From assembly GCA_020859995.1 (NCBI GenBank), contig JAJBVE010000154.1, positions 1-32,110 of the forward strand: a DNA stretch of 32,110 nt. The letters are read 5' to 3'. The translations under genes and the position numbers were made by a program. The stretch's first letter is position 1; each line of letters starts with the position of its first letter. The DNA comes from Clostridiales bacterium. GTDB lineage: Bacteria; Bacillota; Clostridia; Lachnospirales; Lachnospiraceae. Shown piece by piece: positions 1 to 8,553 of the stretch. Below the pieces are notes generated by a model. It ran no database searches. It saw nothing but the letters and a program-made list of their open reading frames with translations, and had not been told where the DNA came from.

Positions 1-43
1 TTCTCGTGCAGACTTAGAAGGCGGTGATAACAGTGAAGAGTAA
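1..43 (+). CDS. rplP: Ribosomal protein L16, C-terminal end (partial)
   Basis: Only the last 13 full codons and the TAA are in the window, reading [13 protein letters not shown]. This matches the usual tail of Lachnospiraceae L16 as I remember it, and the gene directly precedes rpmC, as in the S10/spc order. L16 is a large-subunit protein near the A site. The reading frame starts at base 2; base 1 completes the previous codon. The stop overlaps the rpmC start by 11 bases, so the two are likely translationally coupled. Confidence 0.85.
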   Translation, partial: SRADLEGGDNSEE

Positions 44-236
44 GAAGTATGTAGATAGTTTACAGACCAAAACCGCGGCAGAATTACAGGAAGAACTGGT
101 GGCCGCCAAAAAAGAGCTTTTCAATCTGAGATTCCAGAACGCGACAAACCAGCTGGATAACACAGGCCGGATCAAAGAGGTTCGCAAGAACATCGCAAGA
201 ATTCAGACTGTTATCACAGAAAAGGCGAACGCGTAA
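33..236 (+). CDS. rpmC: Ribosomal protein L29
   Basis: A 67-residue protein of normal L29 length: a two-helix hairpin next to the peptide exit tunnel of the 50S subunit. The central stretch [19 protein letters not shown] and the following [15 protein letters not shown] are the family hallmark. I chose the GTG at 33 because AAGGCGG lies about eight bases upstream and the resulting start (MKSKKYVD) fits the family; a GTG at 24 in the same frame would add three residues and has poorer spacing. It overlaps the end of rplP and is followed after 35 bases by rpsQ. Confidence 0.96.
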   Translation: MKSKKYVDSLQTKTAAELQEELVAAKKELFNLRFQNATNQLDNTGRIKEVRKNIARIQTVITEKANA

Positions 237-271
237 TCATCCGGATCAGAGGAGAAGAAAGGAGAATTTCC

Positions 272-526
272 GTGGAAAGAAATCTTAGAAAAACCCGTAC
301 GGGCAAGGTTGTCAGCGACAAAATGGACAAAACAATTGTCGTAGCCGTGGAAGACCATGTAAGACACCCGCTTTACAATAAGATCGTTAAAAAGACCTAC
401 AAGCTGAAGGCACACGATGAGAACAACGAGTGCAACATCGGCGATACAGTAAAGGTAATGGAGACAAGACCGCTCTCTAAGGATAAGAGATGGAGACTTG
501 TCGAGATCGTTGAAAAGGTTAAATAA
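272..526 (+). CDS. rpsQ: Ribosomal protein S17
   Basis: An 84-residue OB-fold protein of the 30S subunit that binds 16S rRNA early in assembly. Diagnostic segments are [19 protein letters not shown] at residues 5-23, the [19 protein letters not shown] block, and [19 protein letters not shown] at the C-terminus. The start is a GTG preceded by AAGGAG. Part of the spc run, 35 bases after rpmC and 16 before rplN. Confidence 0.97.
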   Translation: MERNLRKTRTGKVVSDKMDKTIVVAVEDHVRHPLYNKIVKKTYKLKAHDENNECNIGDTVKVMETRPLSKDKRWRLVEIVEKVK

Positions 527-542
527 ATAGGAGGTTATCGGC

Positions 543-911
543 ATGATTCAGCAGGAATCCAGACTCAGAGTCGCTGATAATACTGGTGCGAAAGAGATTC
601 TGTGCATCCGTGTTACAGGCGGTTCTACCAGAAGATATGCGACTGTCGGCGATGTGATTATTGCTACGGTCAAAGATGCGACGCCCGGTGGTGTTGTAAA
701 AAAAGGTGATGTGGTAAAAGCTGTCGTGGTGCGTACGGTGAAATCCATTCGACGCAAAGACGGTTCCTACATCAGATTTGACGAGAATGCGGCTGTCATC
801 ATCAAGGATGACCTCACTCCGCGTGGAACCCGTATTTTTGGGCCGGTAGCTCGTGAGCTTCGTGACAAGAAGTTCATGAAGATCGTATCTCTGGCTCCGG
901 AAGTATTGTAA
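543..911 (+). CDS. rplN: Ribosomal protein L14
   Basis: A 122-residue protein, exactly the usual bacterial length. It begins [18 protein letters not shown] and contains the signature [15 protein letters not shown] plus the C-terminal [20 protein letters not shown]14 sits at the subunit interface of the 50S particle. The ATG follows an AGGAGG site at normal spacing. Nothing unusual is visible. Confidence 0.98.
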   Translation: MIQQESRLRVADNTGAKEILCIRVTGGSTRRYATVGDVIIATVKDATPGGVVKKGDVVKAVVVRTVKSIRRKDGSYIRFDENAAVIIKDDLTPRGTRIFGPVARELRDKKFMKIVSLAPEVL

Positions 912-925
912 GGAGGATCCAGGAC

Positions 926-1225
926 ATGAACAAGATTAAAAGAGACGATATGGTGATTGTGATCGCCGGCAAAGAAAAAGGCAAGAGCGGCAAGGTTCTG
1001 GCTGTAAAGGACGGCAAGGTTCTTGTTGAGGGCGTCAATAAAGTAAAGAAGCACACAAAGCCGTCAGCGATGGATCAGAACGGCGGTATCATCGAGAAAG
1101 AAGCATTTCTTGATGCATCCAACGTAATGTACTATCATAAGAACCGCCCGACCAGAATCGGTTTTAAGATGGATGGCGACAAGAAAGTCCGCGTGGCGAA
1201 GACCACCGGCGAAGTGATCGACTAA
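926..1225 (+). CDS. rplX: Ribosomal protein L24
   Basis: A 99-residue KOW-domain protein that initiates 50S assembly and lines the tunnel exit. The KOW motif is near the N-terminus (DDMVIVIAGKEKGKSGKVL), and the family block VEGVNKVKKHTKPSAMDQNGGI follows. AAGGAGGAT precedes the ATG. It lies 14 bases after rplN. Confidence 0.97.
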   Translation: MNKIKRDDMVIVIAGKEKGKSGKVLAVKDGKVLVEGVNKVKKHTKPSAMDQNGGIIEKEAFLDASNVMYYHKNRPTRIGFKMDGDKKVRVAKTTGEVID

Positions 1226-1246
1226 TCAGGAGAGGAGGGTGCAACG

Positions 1247-1786
1247 TTGAGCAGACTGAAAGAACAGTATAAAAATGAGATCGTAGACGCTATGATCAAA
1301 AAATTCGGATACAAAAACATCATGGAAGTGCCGAAGCTTGAGAAGGTTGTTGTCAACATGGGCGTTGGCGAGGCAAAAGAAAACGCAAAGCTCCTTGACT
1401 CCGCCGTACAGGATATGGAGACGATCACCGGACAGAAGGCTGTAAAGACGAAGGCAAAAAATTCCGTGGCAAACTTCAAGATCAGAGAGGGCATGATGAT
1501 CGGATGCAAGACGACTCTTCGCGGAGAGAAGATGTACGACTTCGTAGACCGCCTGATCAATCTTGCTCTTCCGCGCGTGCGTGACTTCCGCGGTGTAAAC
1601 CCGAACGCATTCGATGGCAGAGGCAATTACGCGCTTGGCATCAAAGAGCAGCTGATCTTCCCGGAAATCGAGTATGACAAGGTAGACAAGGTACGCGGCA
1701 TGGACGTGATTTTCGTCACGACCGCAAAGACAGACGAAGAAGCAAGAGAACTGCTGAGACTGTTCAATATGCCGTTTATGAAGTAG
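1247..1786 (+). CDS. rplE: Ribosomal protein L5
   Basis: A 179-residue protein of standard length that binds 5S rRNA in the central protuberance. Recognisable blocks are [34 protein letters not shown] and [18 protein letters not shown]. The start is a TTG (sequence [11 protein letters not shown]) with AGGAGAGGAGGG just upstream; no better ATG is available. It is followed after 12 bases by rpsN. Confidence 0.97.
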   Translation: MSRLKEQYKNEIVDAMIKKFGYKNIMEVPKLEKVVVNMGVGEAKENAKLLDSAVQDMETITGQKAVKTKAKNSVANFKIREGMMIGCKTTLRGEKMYDFVDRLINLALPRVRDFRGVNPNAFDGRGNYALGIKEQLIFPEIEYDKVDKVRGMDVIFVTTAKTDEEARELLRLFNMPFMK

Positions 1787-1798
1787 GAGGGGAGTTTT

Positions 1799-1984
1799 AT
1801 GGCAAAGACTTCGATGAAAGTAAAGCAGCAGCGTAAACCGAAATTCTCAACAAGAGCGTATACGCGCTGCAGAATCTGCGGACGTCCGCATTCGGTTCTG
1901 AAAAAATACGGCATCTGCCGTGTCTGCTTCCGTGAACTGGCTTACAAGGGCCAGATCCCGGGCGTGAAGAAGGCAAGCTGGTAA
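1799..1984 (+). CDS. rpsN: Ribosomal protein S14, zinc-binding (type Z)
   Basis: A 61-residue short S14 of the 30S head. It carries the zinc ribbon CRIC...CRVC (C-x2-C, then C-x2-C) around residues 23-41 and ends in the typical [11 protein letters not shown]. This is the zinc-dependent C+ form. A zinc-free paralogue would be longer and lack these cysteines; none is in this window. AGGAGG precedes the ATG. The next gene, rpsH, is separated by an unusually long, palindrome-rich 181-base spacer. Confidence 0.97.
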   Translation: MAKTSMKVKQQRKPKFSTRAYTRCRICGRPHSVLKKYGICRVCFRELAYKGQIPGVKKASW

Positions 1985-2165
1985 ATCGCGGGATTGAAGA
2001 TAAGCGATTAAGAGTCACCGCATAACGGCGGCCTGCGTCGCAAATCCCTGCGGGATTGAAAAATCAAGGAATAGCCACCGCCTGAAGGCGGCGGCCTACG
2101 TCATACATTAGCTTCGCAAATGTATGACATGGCATGTAAAGTCTGAGGACGAGGAGGAAACTTAC
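1985..2165 (+). repeat. Palindrome-rich spacer between S14 and S8 genes
   Basis: Two related modules lie in tandem. Each starts with CACCGC, has a GC-rich mini-hairpin and CGGCCT, and ends in a longer palindrome: ATCCC-TGC-GGGAT near 2046-2058, and CATACATT...AATGTATG near 2104-2127 with GCTTCGC in its centre. A CCGCC-TGAA-GGCGG hairpin lies near 2079-2092. The S8 Shine-Dalgarno GAGGAGG comes after the last palindrome. No gene is seen. The pattern recurs at other spc junctions (2596-2668, 4197-4311). Confidence 0.75.
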
Positions 2166-2567
2166 ATGACGGTTACAGATCCGATCGCGGATATGCTTAC
2201 AAGAATCCGCAATGCAAATACTGCAAAGCATGATACTGTGGACGTACCCGCATCCAAGATGAAAATCGCGATTGCGAACATCCTTTTGGACGAGGGATAT
2301 ATTAAGAAATACGATCTGATTGAGGATGGTGTGATCAAGACCATCCACATCACCTTAAAGTATGGCGCAGATAAGAACGAGAAGGTTATCACCGGACTGA
2401 AGAGAATTTCGAAGCCGGGTCTGCGCGTTTATGCCGGGAAGGATGAGCTGCCGAGAGTCCTGGGCGGACTTGGTATTGCGATTCTTTCCACAAACCAGGG
2501 TGTAATCACAGATAAGCAGGCGAGAAAGCTCCAGGTGGGCGGCGAGGTACTTGCTTTTGTGTGGTAA
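2166..2567 (+). CDS. rpsH: Ribosomal protein S8
   Basis: A 133-residue protein, normal for bacterial S8, which binds helix 21 of 16S rRNA and in E. coli represses the spc operon. It starts [20 protein letters not shown] and ends [26 protein letters not shown]. The ATG at 2166 has GAGGAGGAAA upstream; an in-frame start at 2124 would add 14 residues unlike the family and is rejected. The long spacers on both sides are unusual for this operon. Confidence 0.97.
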   Translation: MTVTDPIADMLTRIRNANTAKHDTVDVPASKMKIAIANILLDEGYIKKYDLIEDGVIKTIHITLKYGADKNEKVITGLKRISKPGLRVYAGKDELPRVLGGLGIAILSTNQGVITDKQARKLQVGGEVLAFVW

Positions 2568-2595
2568 TTCCCGGTACGTTTATGAATGGTAGAGT

Positions 2596-2668
2596 TGAGC
2601 CACCGTCGTAAATTCGCTTCGCGAATGAGGCGGGAATCTTCTCGAACCTTAGTAGTTCGAGAAGCAGA
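2596..2668 (+). repeat. Intergenic palindromes between S8 and L6 genes
   Basis: Contains a perfect odd palindrome ATTCGC-TTC-GCGAAT near 2611-2625 inside a GCCACCG...AGGCGGG frame, directly followed by a second hairpin TTCTCGAAC...GTTCGAGAA near 2638-2663. Neither has a following T-run, so these are not ordinary terminators. The rest of the 168-base spacer holds no gene. The element resembles those at 1985-2165 and 4197-4311. Confidence 0.7.
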
Positions 2669-2735
2669 TTTACTGAAAACAGAGGAGACCGCGGACAGGT
2701 CTCTTCCGAGAATCTAAGTAAGGAGGATAATTGGC

Positions 2736-3275
2736 ATGTCACGTATAGGAAGAATGCCAGTCGCAATCCCGGCAGGAGTAACTGTCACGATTGCAGAAGG
2801 AAATGAGGTTACAGTAAAAGGACCGAAGGGCACTCTCGTACGAGTGCTTCCGAAAGAGATGGAGATCAAACAGGAAGACGGCCACGTAATTGTTTCACGG
2901 CCGAACGACCTGAAGAAAATGAAATCTCTTCACGGACTTACCAGAACACTCATTCACAACATGGTAATTGGTGTGAGCGAGGGCTATACAAAGACACTTG
3001 AAATCAATGGTGTCGGCTACAGAGCACAGAAGTCCGGCAACAAGCTGACTCTGACTCTTGGCTATTCTCATCCGGTCGATATGGTGGACCCGGAGGGGAT
3101 CGAGACAAAGGTTGACGGCAACAAAATCATCGTGTCTGGTATCAGCAAGGAAAAGGTCGGCCAGTATGCTGCTGAAATCCGCGAGAAGAGAAAGCCGGAG
3201 CCGTATAAGGGCAAGGGTATCAAGTATGCGGATGAGGTGATCAGACGCAAGGTTGGTAAGACCGGTAAGAAATAA
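2736..3275 (+). CDS. rplF: Ribosomal protein L6
   Basis: A 179-residue two-domain 50S protein near the sarcin-ricin loop. The N-terminus is [15 protein letters not shown]; the C-terminal domain holds the family signature [15 protein letters not shown] and ends [12 protein letters not shown]. The start follows AAGGAGGATAATTGGC. It is followed after 17 bases by rplR. Confidence 0.98.
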   Translation: MSRIGRMPVAIPAGVTVTIAEGNEVTVKGPKGTLVRVLPKEMEIKQEDGHVIVSRPNDLKKMKSLHGLTRTLIHNMVIGVSEGYTKTLEINGVGYRAQKSGNKLTLTLGYSHPVDMVDPEGIETKVDGNKIIVSGISKEKVGQYAAEIREKRKPEPYKGKGIKYADEVIRRKVGKTGKK

Positions 3276-3292
3276 GTGAGGAGAGTGCGAAG

Positions 3293-3661
3293 ATGATCAA
3301 TAAAAAATCAAGAACAGAAGTTCGTTTGAATAAACATAAGAGGATTCGCAACCGCTTCAGCGGCACTGCCGAGAGACCTCGTCTTGCCGTGTTCCGCAGC
3401 AACAAGCATATGTATGTGCAGATTATCGACGACACTGTTGGACATACACTTGTTTCCGCAAGTACTCTCCAGAAGGAGATCAGCTCCCAGCTTGAGCAGA
3501 CGGATACCGTGGACGCAGCAGCTTATCTTGGCAAGGTGGTTGCCGAGAGAGCGCTTGAGAAGGGTATCAAGGAAGTTGTATTTGACAGAGGCGGATTTAT
3601 CTATCAGGGCAAAGTAAAGGCACTGGCTGAGGCAGCCAGAGAAGCCGGACTGGAATTTTAA
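3293..3661 (+). CDS. rplR: Ribosomal protein L18
   Basis: A 122-residue protein that binds 5S rRNA together with L5. Recognised by [20 protein letters not shown], the [20 protein letters not shown] block and the C-terminal [20 protein letters not shown] motif. GAGGAGAG precedes the ATG. It is 15 bases before rpsE. Confidence 0.98.
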   Translation: MINKKSRTEVRLNKHKRIRNRFSGTAERPRLAVFRSNKHMYVQIIDDTVGHTLVSASTLQKEISSQLEQTDTVDAAAYLGKVVAERALEKGIKEVVFDRGGFIYQGKVKALAEAAREAGLEF

Positions 3662-3676
3662 GAGGAGGGAAAACAC

Positions 3677-4192
3677 ATGAGACATGAGATCATTGACCCG
3701 AAGCAGTTCGGCGAGGAGCTGACTGACAAGGTTGTGGCGATTAAGCGTGTATCCAAGACAGTAAAGGGTGGACGTACCATGCGTTTTACCGCTCTTGTAG
3801 TTGTCGGAGACGGCAATGGTCACGTAGGTGCAGGTCTTGGCAAAGCAATTGAAATTCCGGAGGCAATCCGCAAGGGCAAAGAGGATGCCATGAAGAAAAT
3901 GATGTCAGTTCCGCTTAGCCCGGAGGCAAGCGTACCGTATGACACGATCGGAAAGTTTGGCGGCGCCAGCGTGCTGCTTAAGAGAGCTCCGGAAGGTACT
4001 GGTATCATCGCCGGCGGCCCGGTGCGTAGTGTACTGGAGATTGCAGGTATCAAAAATATCCGTACAAAGTCACTTGGTTCAAACAACAAACAGAACGTTG
4101 TCCTGGCCACATTGGAAGCACTGAAGCAGATGAAGTCTCCGGAAGAAGTGGCGAGACTCCGCGGAAAATCTGTGGAAGAGATTCTGGGATGA
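3677..4192 (+). CDS. rpsE: Ribosomal protein S5
   Basis: A 171-residue 30S protein involved in decoding accuracy and mRNA unwinding at the entry tunnel. The N-terminal double-stranded RNA-binding part includes [19 protein letters not shown] and [19 protein letters not shown]; the C-terminal part contains [21 protein letters not shown] and the [10 protein letters not shown] block. AGAGGAGG lies just before the ATG. A 135-base spacer with three palindromes follows. Confidence 0.98.
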   Translation: MRHEIIDPKQFGEELTDKVVAIKRVSKTVKGGRTMRFTALVVVGDGNGHVGAGLGKAIEIPEAIRKGKEDAMKKMMSVPLSPEASVPYDTIGKFGGASVLLKRAPEGTGIIAGGPVRSVLEIAGIKNIRTKSLGSNNKQNVVLATLEALKQMKSPEEVARLRGKSVEEILG

Positions 4193-4196
4193 CGGA

Positions 4197-4311
4197 GAGC
4201 CGCCGCATGAGAAATCATGCTTCGCATGAGGCGGCGGCGCTCGGTTCTCGATTCACTTCGTGAATCGGAACATTCTACATCGCACATTTGCTGCGCAAAT
4301 ATGCGATAATA
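4197..4311 (+). repeat. Compound palindrome cluster between S5 and L30 genes
   Basis: Three hairpins lie in a row. First, a nested one with GCCGCCGC...GCGGCGGC outside and CATGC-TTC-GCATG inside (about 4199-4240). Second, GATTCAC-TTC-GTGAATC (about 4250-4266). Third, TCGCA...TGCGA around TTTGC-TGC-GCAAA (about 4280-4306). All have three-base loops, TTC or TGC. No T-tract follows, and the L30 Shine-Dalgarno AAAGGAGAG comes right after. Confidence 0.75.
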
Positions 4312-4327
4312 AAAGGAGAGAGCAATC

Positions 4328-4510
4328 ATGGCAGACAAATTAAAGGTAACACTGGTAAAGTCGCCAATCGGCGCGATTCCGAAACACCGCGCTACGGTAA
4401 AGGCGCTTGGCCTTACGAAGATGCACAAAACAGTAGAGCTTCCGAATAACAACGCTACGCTGGGTATGGTGAAACAGGTTTCCTATCTGGTAAAAGTGGA
4501 AGAAGCGTAA
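4328..4510 (+). CDS. rpmD: Ribosomal protein L30
   Basis: A 60-residue protein, the usual size for bacterial L30, a small 50S component. Features are the start MADKLKVTLVKSPIGAIPKH and the TVKALGLTKMHKTVELPNN block. AAAGGAGAGAGCAATC precedes the ATG. It is followed by a spacer with another hairpin before rplO. Confidence 0.97.
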   Translation: MADKLKVTLVKSPIGAIPKHRATVKALGLTKMHKTVELPNNNATLGMVKQVSYLVKVEEA

Positions 4511-4560
4511 CTGGGAAGATAATGAACAGCTGCGAGGAAGCTTAATACGTGAATCGGAAC

Positions 4561-4585
4561 GTCCCTGATTCCTATGATCAGGGAC
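4561..4585 (+). repeat. Perfect hairpin just upstream of rplO
   Basis: GTCCCTGAT pairs perfectly with ATCAGGGAC over a seven-base loop. It ends five bases before the AAGGAG ribosome-binding site of rplO, with no T-run. It could occlude or present the L15 start region in the mRNA, or be an mRNA-stabilising structure. Confidence 0.7.
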
Positions 4586-4602
4586 AGGTAAAGGAGAGCA
4601 TT

Positions 4603-5043
4603 ATGGAATTATCTAATTTAAGTCCGGCTGCAGGCAGTGTACACAGCAATAATTTCAGACGCGGCCGCGGTCATGGATCCGGAAACGGTAAGACAGCCGG
4701 TAAGGGGCACAAAGGACAGAAGGCACGTTCCGGAGCTCCGAGAATCGGTTTTGAAGGTGGACAGATGCCTCTGTATCGTCGCCTTCCGAAGAGAGGTTTT
4801 AAAAACAGAAATTCGCTTGACATCGAGGCAATCAATATCAGTGAGCTGGAGAGATTTGAAAATGACACCGTAGTTACCATTGATATGCTGATGGAGAATG
4901 GCATCATTAAGAGCCCGAAGGACGGCGTAAAGGTACTGGGTAATGGCACGCTCACAAAGAAGCTGACAGTGCAGGTGAATGCGTTCAGCGAGGGCGCGAA
5001 GGCTAAGATCGAGGAGCTCGGTGGAAAAGCAGAGGTGATCTGA
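4603..5043 (+). CDS. rplO: Ribosomal protein L15
   Basis: A 146-residue late-assembly 50S protein. The glycine-rich N-terminal tail GRGHGSGNGKTAGKGHKGQK, then FEGGQMPLYRRLPKRGFKN and the C-terminal globular domain, are typical. The ATG at 4603 follows AAGGAG; an in-frame start at 4549 would extend the protein across the hairpin at 4561-4585 and does not fit the family. Its TGA overlaps the secY ATG by one base, indicating translational coupling. Confidence 0.97.
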   Translation: MELSNLSPAAGSVHSNNFRRGRGHGSGNGKTAGKGHKGQKARSGAPRIGFEGGQMPLYRRLPKRGFKNRNSLDIEAINISELERFENDTVVTIDMLMENGIIKSPKDGVKVLGNGTLTKKLTVQVNAFSEGAKAKIEELGGKAEVI

Positions 5044-6356
5044 TGTTAGAGACACTCAAAAACATGTTCCGAATCAAAGAGATCCGGAAAAAACTGTTCT
5101 ACACCTTCCTGATGATAATTGTGATCCGCTTTGGATCACAATTGCCGGTGCCGGGTGTAGACAAAGATTATTTTGCGTCGTGGTTTTCGTCTTACTCAAA
5201 TGACGCGTTCAACTTCTTCTCAGCTTTTACGGGAGGCTCCTTTGAAAATATGTCTATTTTCGCCCTGAGCATTACCCCGTATATTACTTCCTCCATTATC
5301 ATACAGCTGCTCACGATTGCCATTCCGGCACTTGAGGAGATGCACAGAGACGGAGAAGACGGCAGAAAGAAAATTACGCAGATCACGAGATACACGACCG
5401 TAGGTCTGGCTCTGATTGAGAGTATTGCAATGACGATCGGTTTCGGCAGAAGCGGACTTCTTGAGGAGTTCAACGCGATCAATGCAATCACAGTTGTAGT
5501 GGCTCTGGTAGCCGGCAGCACGATGCTGATGTGGATCGGCGAGCGGATTACAGAGAAGGGCGTCGGGAACGGCATTTCTATCGTCCTGATGGTCAACATC
5601 CTTTCCAGCGTTCCGTCTGATTTCGTTAGCCTCTACGGACTGTTTATCGAAGGCAAGACGATTGCGAGAGGTGCTCTTGCAGGCGTGATTATTCTGGCGG
5701 TAGTTCTTCTGACCGTAATTCTGGTCATTTTCCTGAATGGCGGTGAGAGAAGAATTCCGGTGCAGTACGCTAAGAAAATGCAGGGAAGAAAGATGGTGGG
5801 CGGTCAGTCAACGAATATTCCGCTGAAGGTCAATACCGCCGGCGTTATCCCGGTTATCTTCGCTTCTTCACTGATGTCTATCCCGTCGATGGTAGTCAGC
5901 TTTGCCGGGATCAGCACATCTGGAATTGGAGCGACGCTTATCAGCATGCTCAGTCAGAACAACTGGTTCAACTTAAGCCATCCGGAGTATTCGATTGGTC
6001 TGATTCTGTATATCGTACTGATCGTGTTCTTTGCGTATTTTTACACATCCATCACTTTCAACCCGATTGAGGTAGCGGATAATATCAAGAAGCAGGGCGG
6101 TTTCATCCCCGGTATTCGTCCGGGCAAGCCGACTACGGAATATCTGGACAAGGTGCTTGGCAACCTCGTGTTCATCGGAGCGGTAGGTCTGATCATTGTC
6201 GTACTGGTACCAATCTTCTTCAACGGTGTGTTTGGAGCATCGGTATCGTTTGGCGGTACTTCGATCATCATTATCGTCGGTGTCATCCTGGAGACCCTCA
6301 AGCAGATCGAGTCGCAGATGGTTGTCCGCAACTACAAGGGATTCCTGATGGAGTAA
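5043..6356 (+). CDS. secY: Protein translocase subunit SecY
   Basis: A 437-residue polytopic membrane protein, the channel subunit of the SecYEG translocon. Ten hydrophobic segments are expected; visible hallmarks are FGSQLPVPGVD after the first helix, ALSITPYITSSIIIQLLTI, the cytoplasmic GERRIPVQYAKK loop, FNPIEVADNIKKQGGFIPGI and the C-terminal QMVVRNYKGFLME. It starts in an ATGA-type overlap with rplO. The secreted pilins further along the window would pass through this channel. Confidence 0.98.
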   Translation: MLETLKNMFRIKEIRKKLFYTFLMIIVIRFGSQLPVPGVDKDYFASWFSSYSNDAFNFFSAFTGGSFENMSIFALSITPYITSSIIIQLLTIAIPALEEMHRDGEDGRKKITQITRYTTVGLALIESIAMTIGFGRSGLLEEFNAINAITVVVALVAGSTMLMWIGERITEKGVGNGISIVLMVNILSSVPSDFVSLYGLFIEGKTIARGALAGVIILAVVLLTVILVIFLNGGERRIPVQYAKKMQGRKMVGGQSTNIPLKVNTAGVIPVIFASSLMSIPSMVVSFAGISTSGIGATLISMLSQNNWFNLSHPEYSIGLILYIVLIVFFAYFYTSITFNPIEVADNIKKQGGFIPGIRPGKPTTEYLDKVLGNLVFIGAVGLIIVVLVPIFFNGVFGASVSFGGTSIIIIVGVILETLKQIESQMVVRNYKGFLME

Positions 6357-6481
6357 GCTGGACTGTTTGAGCCGATTTAATCAGGCAGTAAGTCAGGCTC
6401 AGTAGTTTCATGAAATGAATTCGGAAAACGGTTCCTGTTTCAGACAGAAATCGTTTTCCGATATGAATCAGATTTTATTTC

Positions 6482-6628
6482 AGTGTACTTTCATTTTTAC
6501 ATGGCGTACAGAAGCTTTTATGGACGGTTTCCTGCTTTTGACTATCGGCGGGAAATGCTCGTGGAGATGCTTTCACTTTCGCCAGACGCACCGTTTTAAA
6601 GGGCAGTGCATAAAAATGAAAGTGCACT
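6482..6628 (+). repeat. 147-base inverted-repeat domain between secY and adk
   Basis: The 301-base gap after secY holds no convincing gene. Its main feature is an 18-bp inverted repeat: AGTGTACTTTCATTTTTA at 6482-6499 pairs with TAAAAATGAAAGTGCACT at 6611-6628 with a single G-T wobble. About 110 bases lie between the arms. A separate hairpin, CGGAAAACG...CGTTTTCCG, lies near 6421-6460. No T-tract follows either structure. The adk ribosome-binding site GGAAGGAG comes about 12 bases after the right arm. It could be an adk leader RNA or a small mobile palindromic element. Confidence 0.65.
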
Positions 6629-6657
6629 ATAGTGGGTTATAGGAAGGAGTATCATCT

Positions 6658-7326
6658 ATGAAGATTGTTATGCTTGGCGCGCCGGGGGCCGGAAAAGGTA
6701 CTCAGGCAAAGATGATCGCTGCGAAATATCAGGTTCCCCACATTTCCTCCGGAGATATCTTCCGGACGAATATTAAAAACGGTACGGAGCTTGGGAAAAA
6801 AGCGAAAGAATACATGGATAAGGGGCTTCTCGTCCCGGATGAGCTTACGGTGGATCTGGTGATTGACCGTGTCTCCTGGGATGACTGCAAAAATGGTTAT
6901 ATTCTTGACGGATTTCCACGCACGATTCCGCAGGCAGAGGCTCTGGATGCCGCTCTTGAAAAGAGTGCTTCCGGGCTGAAGGATGGAGAAAAAGCGACTC
7001 TTGATTTTGCAATCAATGTAGATGTACCTGATGAAAATATCGTTACAAGGATGTCTGGAAGAAGAGCCTGCTTAGGATGCGGCGCCACCTACCACATCGT
7101 CTACAACCCCTCCAAGAAGGGGGATGTCTGCGAGGTCTGCGGAGAAAATCTGATCCTGCGCGACGATGATAAGCCTGAGACCGTGCAGAAAAGATTGTCG
7201 GTTTACCATGACCAGACGCAGCCGCTGATCGACTATTACACCTCCCAGGGCATTTTAAAGACCGTTGACGGCACGCAGGATATGAACGATGTGTTTGCCG
7301 CGATTGTCAAAATTTTGGAGGCGTAA
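6658..7326 (+). CDS. adk: Adenylate kinase
   Basis: A 222-residue cytosolic enzyme interconverting ATP + AMP and 2 ADP. The P-loop [10 protein letters not shown] is at residues 7-16. The AMP-binding region (SSGDIFR) and DGFPRT follow. The LID domain contains a zinc site of the Gram-positive type, C-x2-C and C-x2-C (CLGC...CEVC, about residues 138-161). The start has GGAAGGAG upstream. secY-adk-map order is standard. The stop is followed by map after one base. Confidence 0.98.
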   Translation: MKIVMLGAPGAGKGTQAKMIAAKYQVPHISSGDIFRTNIKNGTELGKKAKEYMDKGLLVPDELTVDLVIDRVSWDDCKNGYILDGFPRTIPQAEALDAALEKSASGLKDGEKATLDFAINVDVPDENIVTRMSGRRACLGCGATYHIVYNPSKKGDVCEVCGENLILRDDDKPETVQKRLSVYHDQTQPLIDYYTSQGILKTVDGTQDMNDVFAAIVKILEA

Positions 7327-7327
7327 A

Positions 7328-8083
7328 ATGGCCGTATCAATTAAATCTGCGCATGAAATAGAACTGATGAGAGAGGCCGGCAGGCTTCTGAATATTGTTC
7401 ATAAAGAACTGGCAGCGGCCATCCGCCCTGGCGTATCGACCTGGGAGCTGGATATAGTCGGTGCAGAGGTGATCCGCAGCTTTGGCTGTACGCCCAATTT
7501 CCTGAATTATAACGGATTTCCTGCTTCCTTCTGTATTTCCGTGAATGAAGAAGTGGTTCACGGGATTCCCAGTAAAAAGAGGATCCTGAAGGAAGGCGAC
7601 ATCGTGAGTGTCGACGCCGGTCTGATTTATAAGGGAATGCATTCAGATGCGGCCCGTACCTATGGCGTCGGATGTATTTCGCCGGAAGCACAGAAGCTGA
7701 TCGATGTGACACAGGAATCCTTTTTCCGCGGGATAAAGATGGCGAAGGATGGGCACAGGCTGCATGAGATCTCTGCGGCAATTAATGATTATGTAGATCA
7801 GTTTGGATACGGAGTGGTGCGGGACCTGGTCGGCCACGGGATCGGCCATGCGCTTCATGAGGATCCTCAGATTCCGAATTTCAGGCAGAAAAGCAGAGGT
7901 ATCCGCCTGGTAAAGGGAATGACACTGGCTGTTGAGCCGATGATCACAGCGGGCAGAGCTGATGTGGAATGGCTGGACGACAACTGGACTGTGGTAACAG
8001 AGGACGGGAGCCTTGCGGCACACTATGAAAACACCATTCTGATCACGGATGGAGAGCCTGAGATCCTGTCGCTGACAGAGTGA
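7328..8083 (+). CDS. map: Methionine aminopeptidase, type I
   Basis: A 251-residue enzyme that removes the initiator methionine from nascent proteins. The metal ligands of the pita-bread fold are visible: the aspartates of VDAGLIYKGMHSDAART, the His of GHGIGHALHEDP, Glu of AVEPM and Glu of HYENTILIT. The ATG at 7328 lies one base after the adk stop and uses the GGAGG near its end. An in-frame start at 7289 inside adk is rejected because it adds 13 residues foreign to the family. Confidence 0.97.
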   Translation: MAVSIKSAHEIELMREAGRLLNIVHKELAAAIRPGVSTWELDIVGAEVIRSFGCTPNFLNYNGFPASFCISVNEEVVHGIPSKKRILKEGDIVSVDAGLIYKGMHSDAARTYGVGCISPEAQKLIDVTQESFFRGIKMAKDGHRLHEISAAINDYVDQFGYGVVRDLVGHGIGHALHEDPQIPNFRQKSRGIRLVKGMTLAVEPMITAGRADVEWLDDNWTVVTEDGSLAAHYENTILITDGEPEILSLTE

Positions 8084-8160
8084 TCATATATGCTCAAGTT
8101 GTTTCGCAACTGTTCATTCGTATGGCGCAGTGATACAACGACATGGAAGGTACGAAGAAT

Positions 8161-8472
8161 ATGAATGTTTGGACATCAAAAATGCTTGCCATGTCTCTTG
8201 CGGGGCACGATAAGGGAAACTTGTATGTGGTGCTGGAAGAAAATTCTGGTACCGACAGTTATTTACTTTCAGACGGCAAACATCGTACACTGAGCCACCC
8301 CAAGAGAAAAAACGCAAAGCACGTGCAGCTGATCACGCATCTGCCGGACTCGACACTGGCGCGGATGCAGGAGATTACCCTGGACGCGCATGTACGTAAA
8401 ATACTGAAGGATTATTCCGCAAATGTACGGCAGCAGGACGTAATGGATAGCAGCGGATTTATGAGTTCATAG
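8161..8472 (+). CDS. KOW-domain RNA-binding protein
   Basis: A 103-residue basic protein. The segment MLAMSLAGHDKGNLYVVLEE is a KOW-like motif of the kind seen in L14e-type proteins, and SHPKRKNAKHVQLI is the conserved basic block. Genes like this stand between map and infA in many Clostridia and are annotated as KOW-domain RNA-binding proteins; their role is not established to my knowledge. I prefer the ATG at 8161, with GGAAGGT upstream, over the in-frame ATG at 8143, which has no ribosome-binding site. The C-terminal third looks poorly conserved and polar. Confidence 0.85.
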   Translation: MNVWTSKMLAMSLAGHDKGNLYVVLEENSGTDSYLLSDGKHRTLSHPKRKNAKHVQLITHLPDSTLARMQEITLDAHVRKILKDYSANVRQQDVMDSSGFMSS

Positions 8473-8553
8473 GCGCACAGAAGTTTATCGCCTGGCAGAG
8501 GCTTAAAAGCTTCGAGTTGTTTCATATAGCATGATAAAGGCATGGAGGTGTGT

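Noticed and set aside
6415-6642. 75-residue frame between secY and adk
   Set aside because: Covers the arms of the 18-bp inverted repeat, has no ribosome-binding site and no family resemblance.
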